A DNA stretch of 64,000 nt from Paenibacillus eucommiae (GCF_017874215.1 NZ_JAGGLB010000017.1:144708-208707); one strand, 5' to 3'. Positions 16,021 to 24,548 are shown, counted from the stretch's first letter. The notes: generated by a model from the sequence alone, not told the origin. Translations and numbers: made by a program.

Positions 16021-16749
16021 ATGAGAACTTCAGGTCAAACGATATTAATTACAGGCGGGTCTGCAGGAATAGGATTAGCGCTAAGCAAAAGATTCATAAC
16101 GAGCGGGAACCGGGTTATCGTTGTGGGACGGGATCCGCACAAATTAGTTCGTTTAAAACAGGATTTTCCGCAAATCGAAACCATCACCTGCGAGCTTGGC
16201 AACAGAGTACAGCGCCAGCAGCTTGTCCAGACTCTCAAGAATCAATATTCCGATTTGAGTGTAGTTATTAACAATGCGGGCGTTCAGTACAATTACTCTT
16301 TTCTTGAGGAACAGGATCCGAAAATTATTGAGGAAATTGAAATCAATCTGACTGCCCCTATCGAGCTGTGCTACAAGCTGCTCCCTATGCTTAAAGCAAA
16401 GGAGGAGGCAGCTATAGTTAATATTTCATCTGGATTAGCGCTGGTCCCCAAAACCTCTGCAGCTGTGTATTGCGGGACTAAAGCCGGACTTCATCTGTTT
16501 AGTAAGGTGTTCCGCAACCAGTTGGAAGGCACTTCTGTGCGTGTGTTTGAAGTGCTCCCGGCAGTTGTTGATACCGAAATGACGCGGGGAAGAGGGACGA
16601 ACAAAATGTCCCCAGACCAGCTTGTCGATGAATTTATGCCTGCTTTTGCGAAAAACCAGTACGAAATTTCGATTGGAAAAGTGAAGCTGCTTAAATGGAT
16701 GCTGCGGATTGCTCCGGGCTTCGCGGACCGCCTGTTTAAGCGGTCTTGA
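16021..16749 (+). CDS. SDR-family oxidoreductase (DltE/YxjF-like)
   Basis: 242 residues from the ATG at 16021, chosen because GGGGGAGAG precedes it; the frame extends 21 codons upstream without a better site. The cofactor motif TGGSAGIG is at 11-18, followed by NNAGVQYN and the catalytic Y150/K154 (YCGTK). The C-terminal part departs from the usual SDR signature and ends in a basic LFKRS tail, as in the DltE-like subgroup. It forms a small unit with the Crp-like regulator upstream. The substrate is unknown. Confidence 0.85.
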   Translation: MRTSGQTILITGGSAGIGLALSKRFITSGNRVIVVGRDPHKLVRLKQDFPQIETITCELGNRVQRQQLVQTLKNQYSDLSVVINNAGVQYNYSFLEEQDPKIIEEIEINLTAPIELCYKLLPMLKAKEEAAIVNISSGLALVPKTSAAVYCGTKAGLHLFSKVFRNQLEGTSVRVFEVLPAVVDTEMTRGRGTNKMSPDQLVDEFMPAFAKNQYEISIGKVKLLKWMLRIAPGFADRLFKRS

Positions 16750-16805
16750 ATTAAGATTACACAATCGCAGGTTCTCTCGCTCTATAGCGAATTTCCTCAT
16801 TCAAA

Positions 16806-16834
16806 TTGAAAGTTAAAAGCACATGACATATAAT
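16806..16834 (+). promoter_or_regulatory. Sigma-A-type promoter for the FabH/ATP-grasp operon
   Basis: TTGAAA at 16806-16811 and TATAAT at 16829-16834 are separated by exactly 17 bases, a close match to the vegetative consensus. A second TATAAT lies at 16842-16847. The start codon of the first operon gene is about 140 bases further on, which leaves a long leader. Confidence 0.6.
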
Positions 16835-16904
16835 AAAAATGATATAATCTATCTATAAATTGTTAGCTTAATAACATTATTGGTTAATAACTTATAACTA
16901 GGAT

Positions 16905-16931
16905 CCGCATGACGTGCTCGTGCGGGTTTTT
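16905..16931 (+). terminator. Leader hairpin with T-run (possible attenuator)
   Basis: CCGCA and TGCGG enclose an 11-base loop and are followed by GTTTTT. The hairpin lies downstream of the promoter at 16806 and upstream of the first operon gene at 16984. It could be the terminator of the preceding SDR gene or a transcription attenuator in the leader. Confidence 0.5.
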
Positions 16932-16983
16932 AATTTCCCCCGCTACTACTAGGGGTTCCTCACTAGAGTTGGAGGCTGACAGC

Positions 16984-17982
16984 ATGTTTATACGCAAAGT
17001 GAAAATAGCAGGAACAGGCATAGGGTTACCAAAAACGAAGATTAGTGATAGAGAGATGGATCATAGATTAGGCTTGCGGGAAGGCTGGGTTCGAAAAAAA
17101 TCAAGCGTGGTTTCACGATATTTCATAGAGCATGAGACAGCATCGCAGCTAGGGGCCAAGGCAGCGTATGCAGCGCTTGAAGCCGCTGGTTTAACTTTTA
17201 AAGATATGGATTGTCTCGTGTGTGCAAGCGGAACGATGGAGCAGCCGATTCCTTGTACAGCCTCTCTGATTCAAGAAGCGATGGGAGAGGGAGAGTCAGG
17301 CGTTCCATCTTTTGACATTAATTCAACCTGCCTTAGCTTTGTCACCGGCCTGGATGTTATGTCCTATATGGTTGATGCCGGGAGATATCGCCGTGTGCTG
17401 CTGGTTTCAACAGAGGTCGCCTCCAAAGGGCTGAATTGGAAGCAGAAGGAAAGCGCCGCTTTATTCGGTGACGGGGCAGCGGCGGCTGTTATTGAACAGG
17501 CCGGTGCCCGCGAGTCCTCGCGAATTCTCCACGCAGCAATGGAAACTTATAGCGTAGGAGCCAGGCTCTCGGAAATACGTGGTGGCGGAAGCCGCTTGCA
17601 TGCTAGTGAATACAGCGAGGAAAGAGCGGATGACTATTTGTTCGATATGCAGGGGGAGGCCATTTTCCGGATGGCGTCAAAGCTGCTGCCTGGTTTTTTG
17701 AACAAGATTCTTGAGGCAACCGGGACGGATATTCGCGATTTTAAGCTCGTAATTCCCCATCAAGGCAGCGCATTGGCGATGAAGCTGCTAAGCAGGAAGC
17801 TGGGTATCTCGGAAGAACAGCTTATGTTTACTACACCAGAGTACGGAAATACGATAGCTTCATCCATTCCCATTGGCCTGCACGAAGCGATTAGGCAGCA
17901 AAGAATCGAGCGGGGCGATCGTGTCCTCTTGCTCGGTACTTCGGCCGGGTTATCGTTGGGAGGCGTAGTGCTTGATTATTGA
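16984..17982 (+). CDS. 3-oxoacyl-ACP synthase III-like condensing enzyme (FabH/OleA type)
   Basis: 332 residues from the ATG at 16984, which follows TTGGAGG; an upstream ATG at 16909 falls inside the leader hairpin and is unlikely. The thiolase-fold triad is complete: C116 (DINSTCLSF), H258 (VIPHQGS) and N288 (EYGNTIASS). FabH-like enzymes condense an acyl thioester with malonyl-ACP, while OleA members join two acyl-CoAs. The STCLSF context is not that of housekeeping FabH (usually AACSGF). The gene heads an operon with ATP-grasp, OleD-like reductase, MBL hydrolase and adenylate-forming enzyme, so a dedicated secondary pathway is more likely than primary fatty-acid synthesis. Confidence 0.88.
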   Translation: MFIRKVKIAGTGIGLPKTKISDREMDHRLGLREGWVRKKSSVVSRYFIEHETASQLGAKAAYAALEAAGLTFKDMDCLVCASGTMEQPIPCTASLIQEAMGEGESGVPSFDINSTCLSFVTGLDVMSYMVDAGRYRRVLLVSTEVASKGLNWKQKESAALFGDGAAAAVIEQAGARESSRILHAAMETYSVGARLSEIRGGGSRLHASEYSEERADDYLFDMQGEAIFRMASKLLPGFLNKILEATGTDIRDFKLVIPHQGSALAMKLLSRKLGISEEQLMFTTPEYGNTIASSIPIGLHEAIRQQRIERGDRVLLLGTSAGLSLGGVVLDY

Positions 17983-19453
17983 GCCAGGCATGGCAGCGGC
18001 GGGCACTTCAAGCAGCCCAAGCAGCCGTGAGCGCGAGGCTGCTGGCAGCAGGAAGGTGCTTATCACCGGCGGCAGGGCGCCGGCTGCACTGGAGCTGGCG
18101 CGGCTGATCGCCGCTGCGGGCTGGCAGGTATATGCTGCGGAGAGCGCAGCCCATCACCTGTGCCGCGTATCGCGGGCGGTCACCCGCAGCTTTGCCGTGC
18201 CAAGTCCGGCCAAGGACGTGGCCGGCTTTGTTGCTGCGCTCGCGGACATTGTGCAGCGGGAAGGCATCGAGCTGCTGATTCCGACGTGCGAGGAAATCTT
18301 TTATGTGTCGGCAGGACTGGAGCGGCTTGGCCGCTTGTGCCAGGTGTTTGCCCCGCCGCTGCAGCAGCTGCGGATGCTGCACAGCAAGTGGGAGTTCATC
18401 CGCCGTGCGGAGGAGCTGGGGCTTACGGTGCCTGCAACGAGGCTGATCCGTTCTCCGCAGGAGTGGGCCGAGGTGGCCGCGGCTGGAACGGCGACGAAGG
18501 TAAAGGCAATGGCCAAGGATTCAGGGACGACTGCGAAGGCAATGGAGACATTGGCAGTAGAGGAAGCGGCAATGGAGGCAGCCGTGGCAGCTGATGCTGA
18601 AACTGGCAGAGCAGCTTCGTTCGAGGGCGGATATGTGTTAAAGCCGGAGTTTTCAAGGTTTGCTTCGAAGGTCCGGTTTATGAATAAGGATACGAAGACA
18701 AAACGGAAGCCGATGTTGAAGTTGAAATCGAAGTCGAAGTCGAAGTCGAATCCTCTGCTGGACGGCCTGCCCGAGGCAGAATTTTCATGGGTGGCGCAGC
18801 AGTTTGTACGGGGACGAAGCATCTGCACGTACAGTGTTGTTCAGGATGGCCAGCTTGCTGCTCATGCGGCTTACGAAACCAAGTATTCTGCTGGTGGAGG
18901 CGCGTGTATTTATTTTGAACCGCTTTTTCACCAGCAGGTGCTGGATTGGGTCAGACGGTTTGTCCAGATGGAGCGGTTTACCGGACAAATTGCCTTTGAT
19001 TTCATCGAGACGGAGGAAGGTCAGGTTTATGCCATTGAATGCAATCCCCGGGCTACAAGCGGGATTCATCTGTTTCGCCCAGAGGATGGGCTGGCTCAAG
19101 CATTTATGCAGTCCGGTATGTCAGATGGATCTGATGTGTATGATCGGTTTGAGTCTGCCAAGCCTGACAAGGTTGCTAAAGACTTCATCGAGCCGCAGCC
19201 AGGCATCCGGAGAATGTTATCACTGCCGATGCTGGCCTACGGGATGAGCGGGATCCGTTCTTGGCGGGAGCTGCTGCAGCGGGTCAAACAGTACGCGGCT
19301 GCCCAGGATGCTGTTTTTCGCTGGAACGATCCGCGACCTTGCTTCGAGCAGCTTTTGATGCTTCGGGAGCTCTGGAAAATAGCTTCATCGAAAAGAATAA
19401 CCTTGATGGAAGCCTCCACGTTGGACATCGAATGGAATGGAGAGCCGTTATGA
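17972..19453 (+). CDS. ATP-grasp domain protein with lineage-specific inserts
   Basis: 493 residues from the TTG at 17972, which has GGGAGG seven bases upstream and overlaps the condensing-enzyme stop; ATG 17990 is the alternative. The N-terminal pre-ATP-grasp fold (KVLITGGRAPAALELARL, 28-45) is followed by an ATP-grasp core (GGYVLKPEFSRFASKV, 219-234; AIECNPRATSGIH as metal/ATP site). ATP-grasp ligases join a carboxylate to an amine or thiol through an acyl phosphate. Two low-complexity inserts interrupt the core: an Ala/Lys/Glu-rich segment at ~172-218 and a Lys/Ser segment at ~238-264 that includes KSKSKSKS encoded by a hexanucleotide repeat. Its role in the operon could be amide formation on the acyl product. 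The family is sure; the reaction is not. Confidence 0.8.
   Translation: MIIEPGMAAAGTSSSPSSREREAAGSRKVLITGGRAPAALELARLIAAAGWQVYAAESAAHHLCRVSRAVTRSFAVPSPAKDVAGFVAALADIVQREGIELLIPTCEEIFYVSAGLERLGRLCQVFAPPLQQLRMLHSKWEFIRRAEELGLTVPATRLIRSPQEWAEVAAAGTATKVKAMAKDSGTTAKAMETLAVEEAAMEAAVAADAETGRAASFEGGYVLKPEFSRFASKVRFMNKDTKTKRKPMLKLKSKSKSKSNPLLDGLPEAEFSWVAQQFVRGRSICTYSVVQDGQLAAHAAYETKYSAGGGACIYFEPLFHQQVLDWVRRFVQMERFTGQIAFDFIETEEGQVYAIECNPRATSGIHLFRPEDGLAQAFMQSGMSDGSDVYDRFESAKPDKVAKDFIEPQPGIRRMLSLPMLAYGMSGIRSWRELLQRVKQYAAAQDAVFRWNDPRPCFEQLLMLRELWKIASSKRITLMEASTLDIEWNGEPL
18728..18751 (+). repeat. TCGAAG hexanucleotide tract inside the ATP-grasp gene
   Basis: Three TCGAAG units plus one TCGAAT encode alternating Ser-Lys in the second insert of the ATP-grasp protein. 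Changes in unit number would keep the frame, so this is a length-variable linker rather than an on/off switch. Confidence 0.7.
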
Positions 19454-20448
19454 AAGCATTAGTTACCGGAGGGACAGGGTTCCTGGGCCAGCGGTTAGCA
19501 ATAAGGCTGCAGCAGGCAGGCTGGGACGTTACCGCAATGGGGAGACAGGCTGCTATCGGAAATAAGCTGGAGACAGCAGGTATTCATTTTTTACAAGTGG
19601 ATTTGAGAGACAAGGAAGGCATAGCTGCGGCTTGTGCCGGGCAGAATGCTGTCTTTCACTGCGGCGGATTATCAGCGCCATGGGGAGCGTACCGTTCCTT
19701 CTATGAGAGCAATGTTATAGGAACAGAGCATGTTATTGCAGGCTGTATACGCCATCAAGTGGAGCGTCTTGTTCATGTATCCTCACCAAGCGTGTATTTC
19801 CGCACTGCCCATCGGTTGAATGTGCATGAATCGGCTCAACTTCCCAGCAGGCAGGCAAGTTCTTATGCGGCTACCAAAAGATTGGCCGAGATCGCGGTAC
19901 AGCGGGCTTGTGCCGAAGGGCTGCAGGGTGTCATGATCCGGCCGCGGGCCATTTTTGGACCGGGAGATACCTCTTTGGTACCGAGACTGATTCAAGCTAA
20001 CGCCACACGGGGAATTCCCCTGATTAGCGGTGGCAGTGCGCTTATTGATTTGACTTACGTAGAAAATGTCGTGGATGCGCTGCTGCTTTGCCAGAGCGCA
20101 CCTGCTTATATAGTTGGGCGTATGTATAATATTTCAAATGACGAACCCATGTCTTTTGCAGAAGCTGTGAGCAGGCTGTTTGGCAAGCTGGGTATACCGG
20201 TTCATGCCAAGCGGCTGCCTTTTGCCGCTGCATATGGAGCAGCAGCAGCTATGGAGCTTGCAGCTAAGGTATTGCCTGGTGATCGGGAGCCCTTGCTGAC
20301 CCGGGCAATGACCGGGATGCTTGGGCGCAGCCAGACACTGGACATTCGTGCTGCACGTGAAGAGCTGGGCTATACGCCGCAGGTTAGCGTTGAGGCGGGA
20401 ATGGATGCCTATGCCCAGTGGTGGAAGATGGAGAGGAAGGCACAATGA
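19450..20448 (+). CDS. NAD(P)-dependent epimerase/3-beta-HSD-like reductase (OleD-like)
   Basis: 332 residues. The ATG overlaps the ATP-grasp stop (ATGA), which fixes the start. The cofactor motif TGGTGFLG is at 6-13 and the catalytic Y139/K143 in SYAATK. Further family marks are HVSSPSVYF and GPGDTSLVPRLI. This extended SDR type includes OleD, which reduces 2-alkyl-3-keto acids to 2-alkyl-3-hydroxy acids after OleA condensation. With the FabH/OleA-like gene first in the operon, an analogous ketoreduction is a reasonable inference. A generic sugar epimerase is the alternative. Confidence 0.85.
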   Translation: MKALVTGGTGFLGQRLAIRLQQAGWDVTAMGRQAAIGNKLETAGIHFLQVDLRDKEGIAAACAGQNAVFHCGGLSAPWGAYRSFYESNVIGTEHVIAGCIRHQVERLVHVSSPSVYFRTAHRLNVHESAQLPSRQASSYAATKRLAEIAVQRACAEGLQGVMIRPRAIFGPGDTSLVPRLIQANATRGIPLISGGSALIDLTYVENVVDALLLCQSAPAYIVGRMYNISNDEPMSFAEAVSRLFGKLGIPVHAKRLPFAAAYGAAAAMELAAKVLPGDREPLLTRAMTGMLGRSQTLDIRAAREELGYTPQVSVEAGMDAYAQWWKMERKAQ

Positions 20449-21344
20449 GCTATAAGAGACAGAACGACATCAGCGAGGGAGCTTCTATGAGCAAGGATGC
20501 GCCCAAAGTAAAGCTTCAATTGTTTGAAGCTGGTTATTGCAAGCATCCAGAGTGGGTAACTATGCAGGGAGGGTCGCTGAAGGCGTACCGGATTCCGGCG
20601 ATTTTTGCTTGCATTGAGCATCCGGAGGCTGGCTATATTTTATTTGACACCGGGTATGCGGGCCGGTTTCTTCAAGCAACGGACCGTCTGCCTAACCGTC
20701 TGTACCGCTGGATCACACCTGTGTCTTTTCAGGAAGGGGATAGTGCGGCACAGCGGCTGCTTGCCCGGGGAATTTTGCCGGAGCAGATTGGCAAAATCAT
20801 CATTTCACACTTTCATGCTGATCATATAGCAGGGCTCAGAGATTTTCCCGCTGCAGAGCTTCATTATGCACCTAATGCTTATGAAGCGGTTCGCCACCTC
20901 AGCGGGCTTCCCGCACTTCGCCGGGCGTTTCTCCCGGAGCTGCTGCCCGAGAATTTCGAGGAGCGTTCCCGTCCGCTGCGTGAGGAGCAGGAGGTCGAAC
21001 TGCCGCTGAATGTTCCTTTTACTTCGGCTAATGACATTCTTGGTGACGGCAGCCTGCTGGCCGTTGACTTGCCTGGCCATGCGGATGGGCAGATTGGACT
21101 GTTCTTATCGACGGAGAGGCATCAATACTTACTCTGCGCTGACGCGGCCTGGTCTAGCCGTGCGTACCGGGAGAAGCTGCCGCCGAATAAGCTCGCAAGC
21201 CTTATTATGCCTGATTCCGAGGCGTATGCGGACAGCTTTCAACGGCTTGTTATTTTACATGAGCGTTATCCTGATTTGCGCATTGTGCCGTCGCATTGTC
21301 CTGAGGTATGGGCTGATTGGATATTAGGTGGTGAGCCACTTTAA
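20445..21344 (+). CDS. Metallo-beta-lactamase-fold hydrolase
   Basis: 299 residues from the ATG at 20445, which overlaps the reductase stop by 4 bases and follows GGAGAGGAAGG. The metal site is complete: H122, H124, D126 and H127 (HFHADH), H212 (PGHADG), D233 (CADAAW) and H284 (PSHCPE). It resembles lactonase or thioesterase-type MBL proteins. In a pathway that makes acyl thioesters or lactones, a hydrolase of this fold could release or open the product. It replaces the alpha/beta-hydrolase (OleB) of classical olefin clusters, which is not found here. Confidence 0.87.
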   Translation: MSYKRQNDISEGASMSKDAPKVKLQLFEAGYCKHPEWVTMQGGSLKAYRIPAIFACIEHPEAGYILFDTGYAGRFLQATDRLPNRLYRWITPVSFQEGDSAAQRLLARGILPEQIGKIIISHFHADHIAGLRDFPAAELHYAPNAYEAVRHLSGLPALRRAFLPELLPENFEERSRPLREEQEVELPLNVPFTSANDILGDGSLLAVDLPGHADGQIGLFLSTERHQYLLCADAAWSSRAYREKLPPNKLASLIMPDSEAYADSFQRLVILHERYPDLRIVPSHCPEVWADWILGGEPL

Positions 21345-22666
21345 TGTGGACCGATAATCTGCGTATTATGTATCAATATGGGCTAACCCGGCATGGACGG
21401 CGCTTCCGAAGTCGTGAGGAGCTCGGGCGTTGGCAGGAGAGAAGGCTGCTGCACCATTTGGAAAAGGTAAGGAAAGGCTCACCATTTTACAAGGAGTTAT
21501 GGGGAAGTCGCCCGGTTACGGATTGGCGTGATTTTCCGATGATCGATAAAAGCCTGATGATGGCTCATTTCGACCAGCTCAATACGGCGGGTATCCGCAA
21601 GGAGGATGCCTTCGCATTGGCGTTGGAGGCGGAGAGAACACGTGAATTCACGCCACAAATCGGCGGCATGACCATTGGTTTGTCTTCCGGTACTTCGGGC
21701 AATCGCGGGCTGTTTCTCATTAGTCCTGCGGAGCGAATGGCATGGGCGGGGGCGATTCTCGCCAAGGTTCTTCCAGGCTCCCTGTTTGCGCGGCATAGCA
21801 TTGCTTTTTTCCTGCGGGCGAATAGTAATTTGTATGGTACTGTGGGAAGCAGAAGGCTGCGGTTCGAATTTTATGATCTGCTTGATTCCATGGAACAGCA
21901 TCTTAGCTGCTTGAATGAACAGAAGCCTAGCTTGCTTGTAGCGCCTCCATCCATGCTTCGTTTGCTAGCCGAGCAGCAGAGACAGGGCCGTTTAAGGATT
22001 CATCCAGAGCGGATCTTATCGGTAGCTGAGGTGCTTGATCCGCTGGATAAGCGTTATGTGGAGGAGGCCTTCGGCCAGCCGGTTCATCAGGTGTATCAGT
22101 GTACGGAAGGGCTGCTTGCTGCGACCTGTTCGCACGGAACGCTGCATCTTAATGAAGACATTGTATACATTCAAAAAGAATACGTGGATCACAGCCTGCG
22201 AAAATTCGTGCCGATCATTACTGATTTTTCCCGATATGCGCAGCCGATTGTCCGTTATCGCTTAAATGACCTGCTGACGGAGCGGGAGCAAGCCTGCTCT
22301 TGCGGGTCGCCTTTTACAGCTATCGAAATGATAGAAGGGCGCTGCGATGATGTGTATTATTTCCCTGCTGTTTCTGGAAGCCAATGGATACCCGTATTCC
22401 CGGATTTTATTTCCCGTGCCATTATTGCTGCTTCCGGTGAAGTGGAGGCCTATCATGCCGTTCTTCATGCAGCGGACAGGCTGGAAATATCGCTGCAGGT
22501 GAAGGCTGATGAGCGTGCTGGTGCACAAACGGCAATTGCAGGGGCTTTGGAGGTGTTGTGCGCCCGTGTCGGGTGCAGGATGCCTAGGCTGGAATTCACA
22601 TCTTATCAGCCGCAGGTTTCTGGCGGGCGCAAGCTGCGGCGTGTAGAAAGCCGGGCTGGACGTTAG
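21344..22666 (+). CDS. PaaK/F390-synthetase-like adenylate-forming enzyme
   Basis: 440 residues, start overlapping the previous stop (TAATG). The AMP-binding P-loop is LSSGTSGNRG (113-122), followed by YQCTEG and the VRYRLND segment with the usual Asp for ribose binding. A cysteine pair (CSCGSPF) is as seen in phenylacetate-CoA-ligase and F390-synthetase relatives. Such enzymes activate a carboxylate as acyl-AMP. From memory, 'F390 synthetase-related' proteins co-occur with FabH-like, MBL and epimerase genes in other bacteria. Here it is the last gene of the overlapping block and could activate an acyl substrate or convert a hydroxy acid. The substrate is unknown. Confidence 0.83.
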   Translation: MWTDNLRIMYQYGLTRHGRRFRSREELGRWQERRLLHHLEKVRKGSPFYKELWGSRPVTDWRDFPMIDKSLMMAHFDQLNTAGIRKEDAFALALEAERTREFTPQIGGMTIGLSSGTSGNRGLFLISPAERMAWAGAILAKVLPGSLFARHSIAFFLRANSNLYGTVGSRRLRFEFYDLLDSMEQHLSCLNEQKPSLLVAPPSMLRLLAEQQRQGRLRIHPERILSVAEVLDPLDKRYVEEAFGQPVHQVYQCTEGLLAATCSHGTLHLNEDIVYIQKEYVDHSLRKFVPIITDFSRYAQPIVRYRLNDLLTEREQACSCGSPFTAIEMIEGRCDDVYYFPAVSGSQWIPVFPDFISRAIIAASGEVEAYHAVLHAADRLEISLQVKADERAGAQTAIAGALEVLCARVGCRMPRLEFTSYQPQVSGGRKLRRVESRAGR

Positions 22667-22832
22667 TATCGAAAATGGTAGTGGAAATCGTATAGAAAAT
22701 CGGCTCAACCTAATAATCAGTGCTTGACAGTCAAGCTAACCTTCGAGGCGGTTAAATGCTGCGAAAATGCCAGCTTTATAGCGGCCCGGTACTTGTCATA
22801 GCTATTTTCATATCGGCAAGGGTGGGTAACTC

Positions 22833-22876
22833 GTACACACGTACACACGTACACACGTACACACGTACACACGTAC
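22833..22876. repeat. GTACACAC x5 microsatellite
   Basis: Five perfect tandem copies of the 8-mer GTACACAC (22833-22872) followed by GTAC. It lies 166 bases after the adenylating-enzyme gene, in the 569-base gap before the next gene. Confidence 0.9.
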
Positions 22877-22878
22877 GC

Positions 22879-23075
22879 TAAAGGTCACTTCAGTCCGTTA
22901 GAAGCGGACATGCAGCGAAATGAGATTGTAACGGTCACTTTTGTCCCTTACCGGCTGAAAAGGGAGCGATTGTAGGGAAAACCGCCTTCTAAGGGTCGCG
23001 GATGTCCGTAAGAATCGTGAAAATGTAAAAATCAGCCTCTAAAGGTCAGCGGTGACTGCTAGAGACAGGTCCTTT
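22879..23075. repeat. Degenerate ~50-bp tandem repeat tract (GGTCACTTTTGTCC type)
   Basis: Four related units begin with CTAAAGGTCACTTCAGTCC, TAACGGTCACTTTTGTCC, CTAAGGGTCGCGGATGTCC and CTAAAGGTCAGCGGTGACT, spaced about 50-60 bases apart. No open frame runs across them. This looks like a Paenibacillus-type intergenic repeat. A single related word occurs near 15181. Confidence 0.6.
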
Positions 23076-23235
23076 CCATTTCTGAGGATATCTTCCGTCG
23101 CTATGATATACGGATTTTGCATCGGTCTATTCCTCTTTTGTTGTTGGGTAGGACTTTCAACCGTACAGGATTGGCAGATATTTTTCCAGTTTTAGCTATC
23201 CATTCATTTGATATAGAAAAGAGGACGTCCAACTG

Positions 23236-24402
23236 ATGCACAGGATTCAATTATATGATAAGGATTCCATTGGTGGAATGAGCTGGCCGGACACTGAGGA
23301 TGGCTCCTATGCGAAGCGCTATTTGCTTCCGCTGCTTGAGCATCCGACGGAAGCGATCATCCCAAATGTGTCTACCTCTCTACATGTGCTGCGGCTGAGC
23401 TCATGCGTGCTTCCGATTACCGTTAATGAAAAAGAGTACGCAAACTCCTACGTCTGCTCTCCTTACACCCACTATGTCAGCTACGCCAAACAGGAATTAT
23501 ATTTGCTGAAATCCCGGCCTGCTGAGGTGCTGCTGTCAGGTTTGCTTGATGCTGTCGGTCTGCTGCTGAAAGCCACCCGGTTCAACAAGGCTGTACATAT
23601 CAACAACTGGCTGCTTTCCACGAATCTATTCCCGGACCTTCAAGAGCTTCCGGAGCAAGAGGTTGAGGATGCAGTCGCTCAATTGCTAGCCTCCTTTCCT
23701 CAGCATACTTTGATCATGCGATCATTGAACCGGGTAACGAGCGGGGCGCTGATGGACGTGTTGGAGAAAATCGGGTTTCGCTTCGTGCCGAGCCGTCAGG
23801 TATATATGTTTAACCCCTCAGAGGGCGGGGGAATGAACGCTAAAGCACGTTGGTTGATGAAAAGGGACCATGCTCTGCTGGAGAAGCATCAGTATGAGGT
23901 GTTGGGACCGGAAGAGCTGGGCGAGGAGGATGTTCCACGGCTGGCAGAGCTGTATCGCAAGCTTTATTTAGACAAGCATTCTTATTGCAACCCGCAGTTT
24001 GGCGAGCGCTTTTTCTCATTCGCGCTGCGGGAGAAGCTGCTGCAGTTCCATGCCCTGCGCCACCGTGATTCGGGGAGGCTTGATGCGGTGCTTGGTTATT
24101 TTTGCCGCAGCGGGGTTATGACGACCCCCATTTTTGGATACGATACATCACTTTCCCAGGAAATTGGTTTATACCGCATGCTGTCGTCTGTACTGATTGG
24201 GATCGCCCGGAGTAACGGTCACTTGCTGCACGAAAGCTCGGGCGCGGCGCAGTTCAAACGGAATCGTGGCGCAGTGGCCGCAATGGAGTACAGTGCCGTA
24301 TATGATCGTCATCTTGCGCCTCACAGACGAATAGGCTGGAGTCTGCTGCAGCAGGTGCTGGACCGCATCGGCGTACCCTTAATGGAGAAGTATAAGCTTT
24401 AA
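23236..24402 (+). CDS. GNAT/FemAB-like acyltransferase
   Basis: 388 residues of the acetyltransferase superfamily, judged from the C-terminal half: LAELYRKLYLDKHSYCNPQF, then GRLDAVLGYFCRSGVMTTPIFGYD, then ALREKL and the SSGAAQFKRNRG motif that resembles FemAB-like folds. There is no signal peptide. It follows the adenylating-enzyme operon on the same strand after a 569-base repeat-filled gap. It may belong to that pathway as the step transferring an acyl group to an amine, but the gap makes co-transcription doubtful. The exact family is uncertain. Confidence 0.6.
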   Translation: MHRIQLYDKDSIGGMSWPDTEDGSYAKRYLLPLLEHPTEAIIPNVSTSLHVLRLSSCVLPITVNEKEYANSYVCSPYTHYVSYAKQELYLLKSRPAEVLLSGLLDAVGLLLKATRFNKAVHINNWLLSTNLFPDLQELPEQEVEDAVAQLLASFPQHTLIMRSLNRVTSGALMDVLEKIGFRFVPSRQVYMFNPSEGGGMNAKARWLMKRDHALLEKHQYEVLGPEELGEEDVPRLAELYRKLYLDKHSYCNPQFGERFFSFALREKLLQFHALRHRDSGRLDAVLGYFCRSGVMTTPIFGYDTSLSQEIGLYRMLSSVLIGIARSNGHLLHESSGAAQFKRNRGAVAAMEYSAVYDRHLAPHRRIGWSLLQQVLDRIGVPLMEKYKL

Positions 24403-24534
24403 CAAGCTGCCGTGTAGTCTGCGTAACCATTTACCGGAATATTGTGAATGAATGCAGAGAAAACATGAATTGTCAGGCTGTGAGAATCCAAGTAATATGT
24501 AAAATAGGGATAATCAAGTGAACATAAATAGAAA

Positions 24535-24548
24535 TGAAAGCGCTAACA
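24535..24548 (+). promoter_or_regulatory. CcpA-binding cre site
   Basis: TGAAAGCGCTAACA matches the cre consensus TGWAANCGNTNWCA at every position. It lies 26 bases before the ATG of the kinase gene and would repress this carbohydrate locus when preferred sugars are present. Confidence 0.75.
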
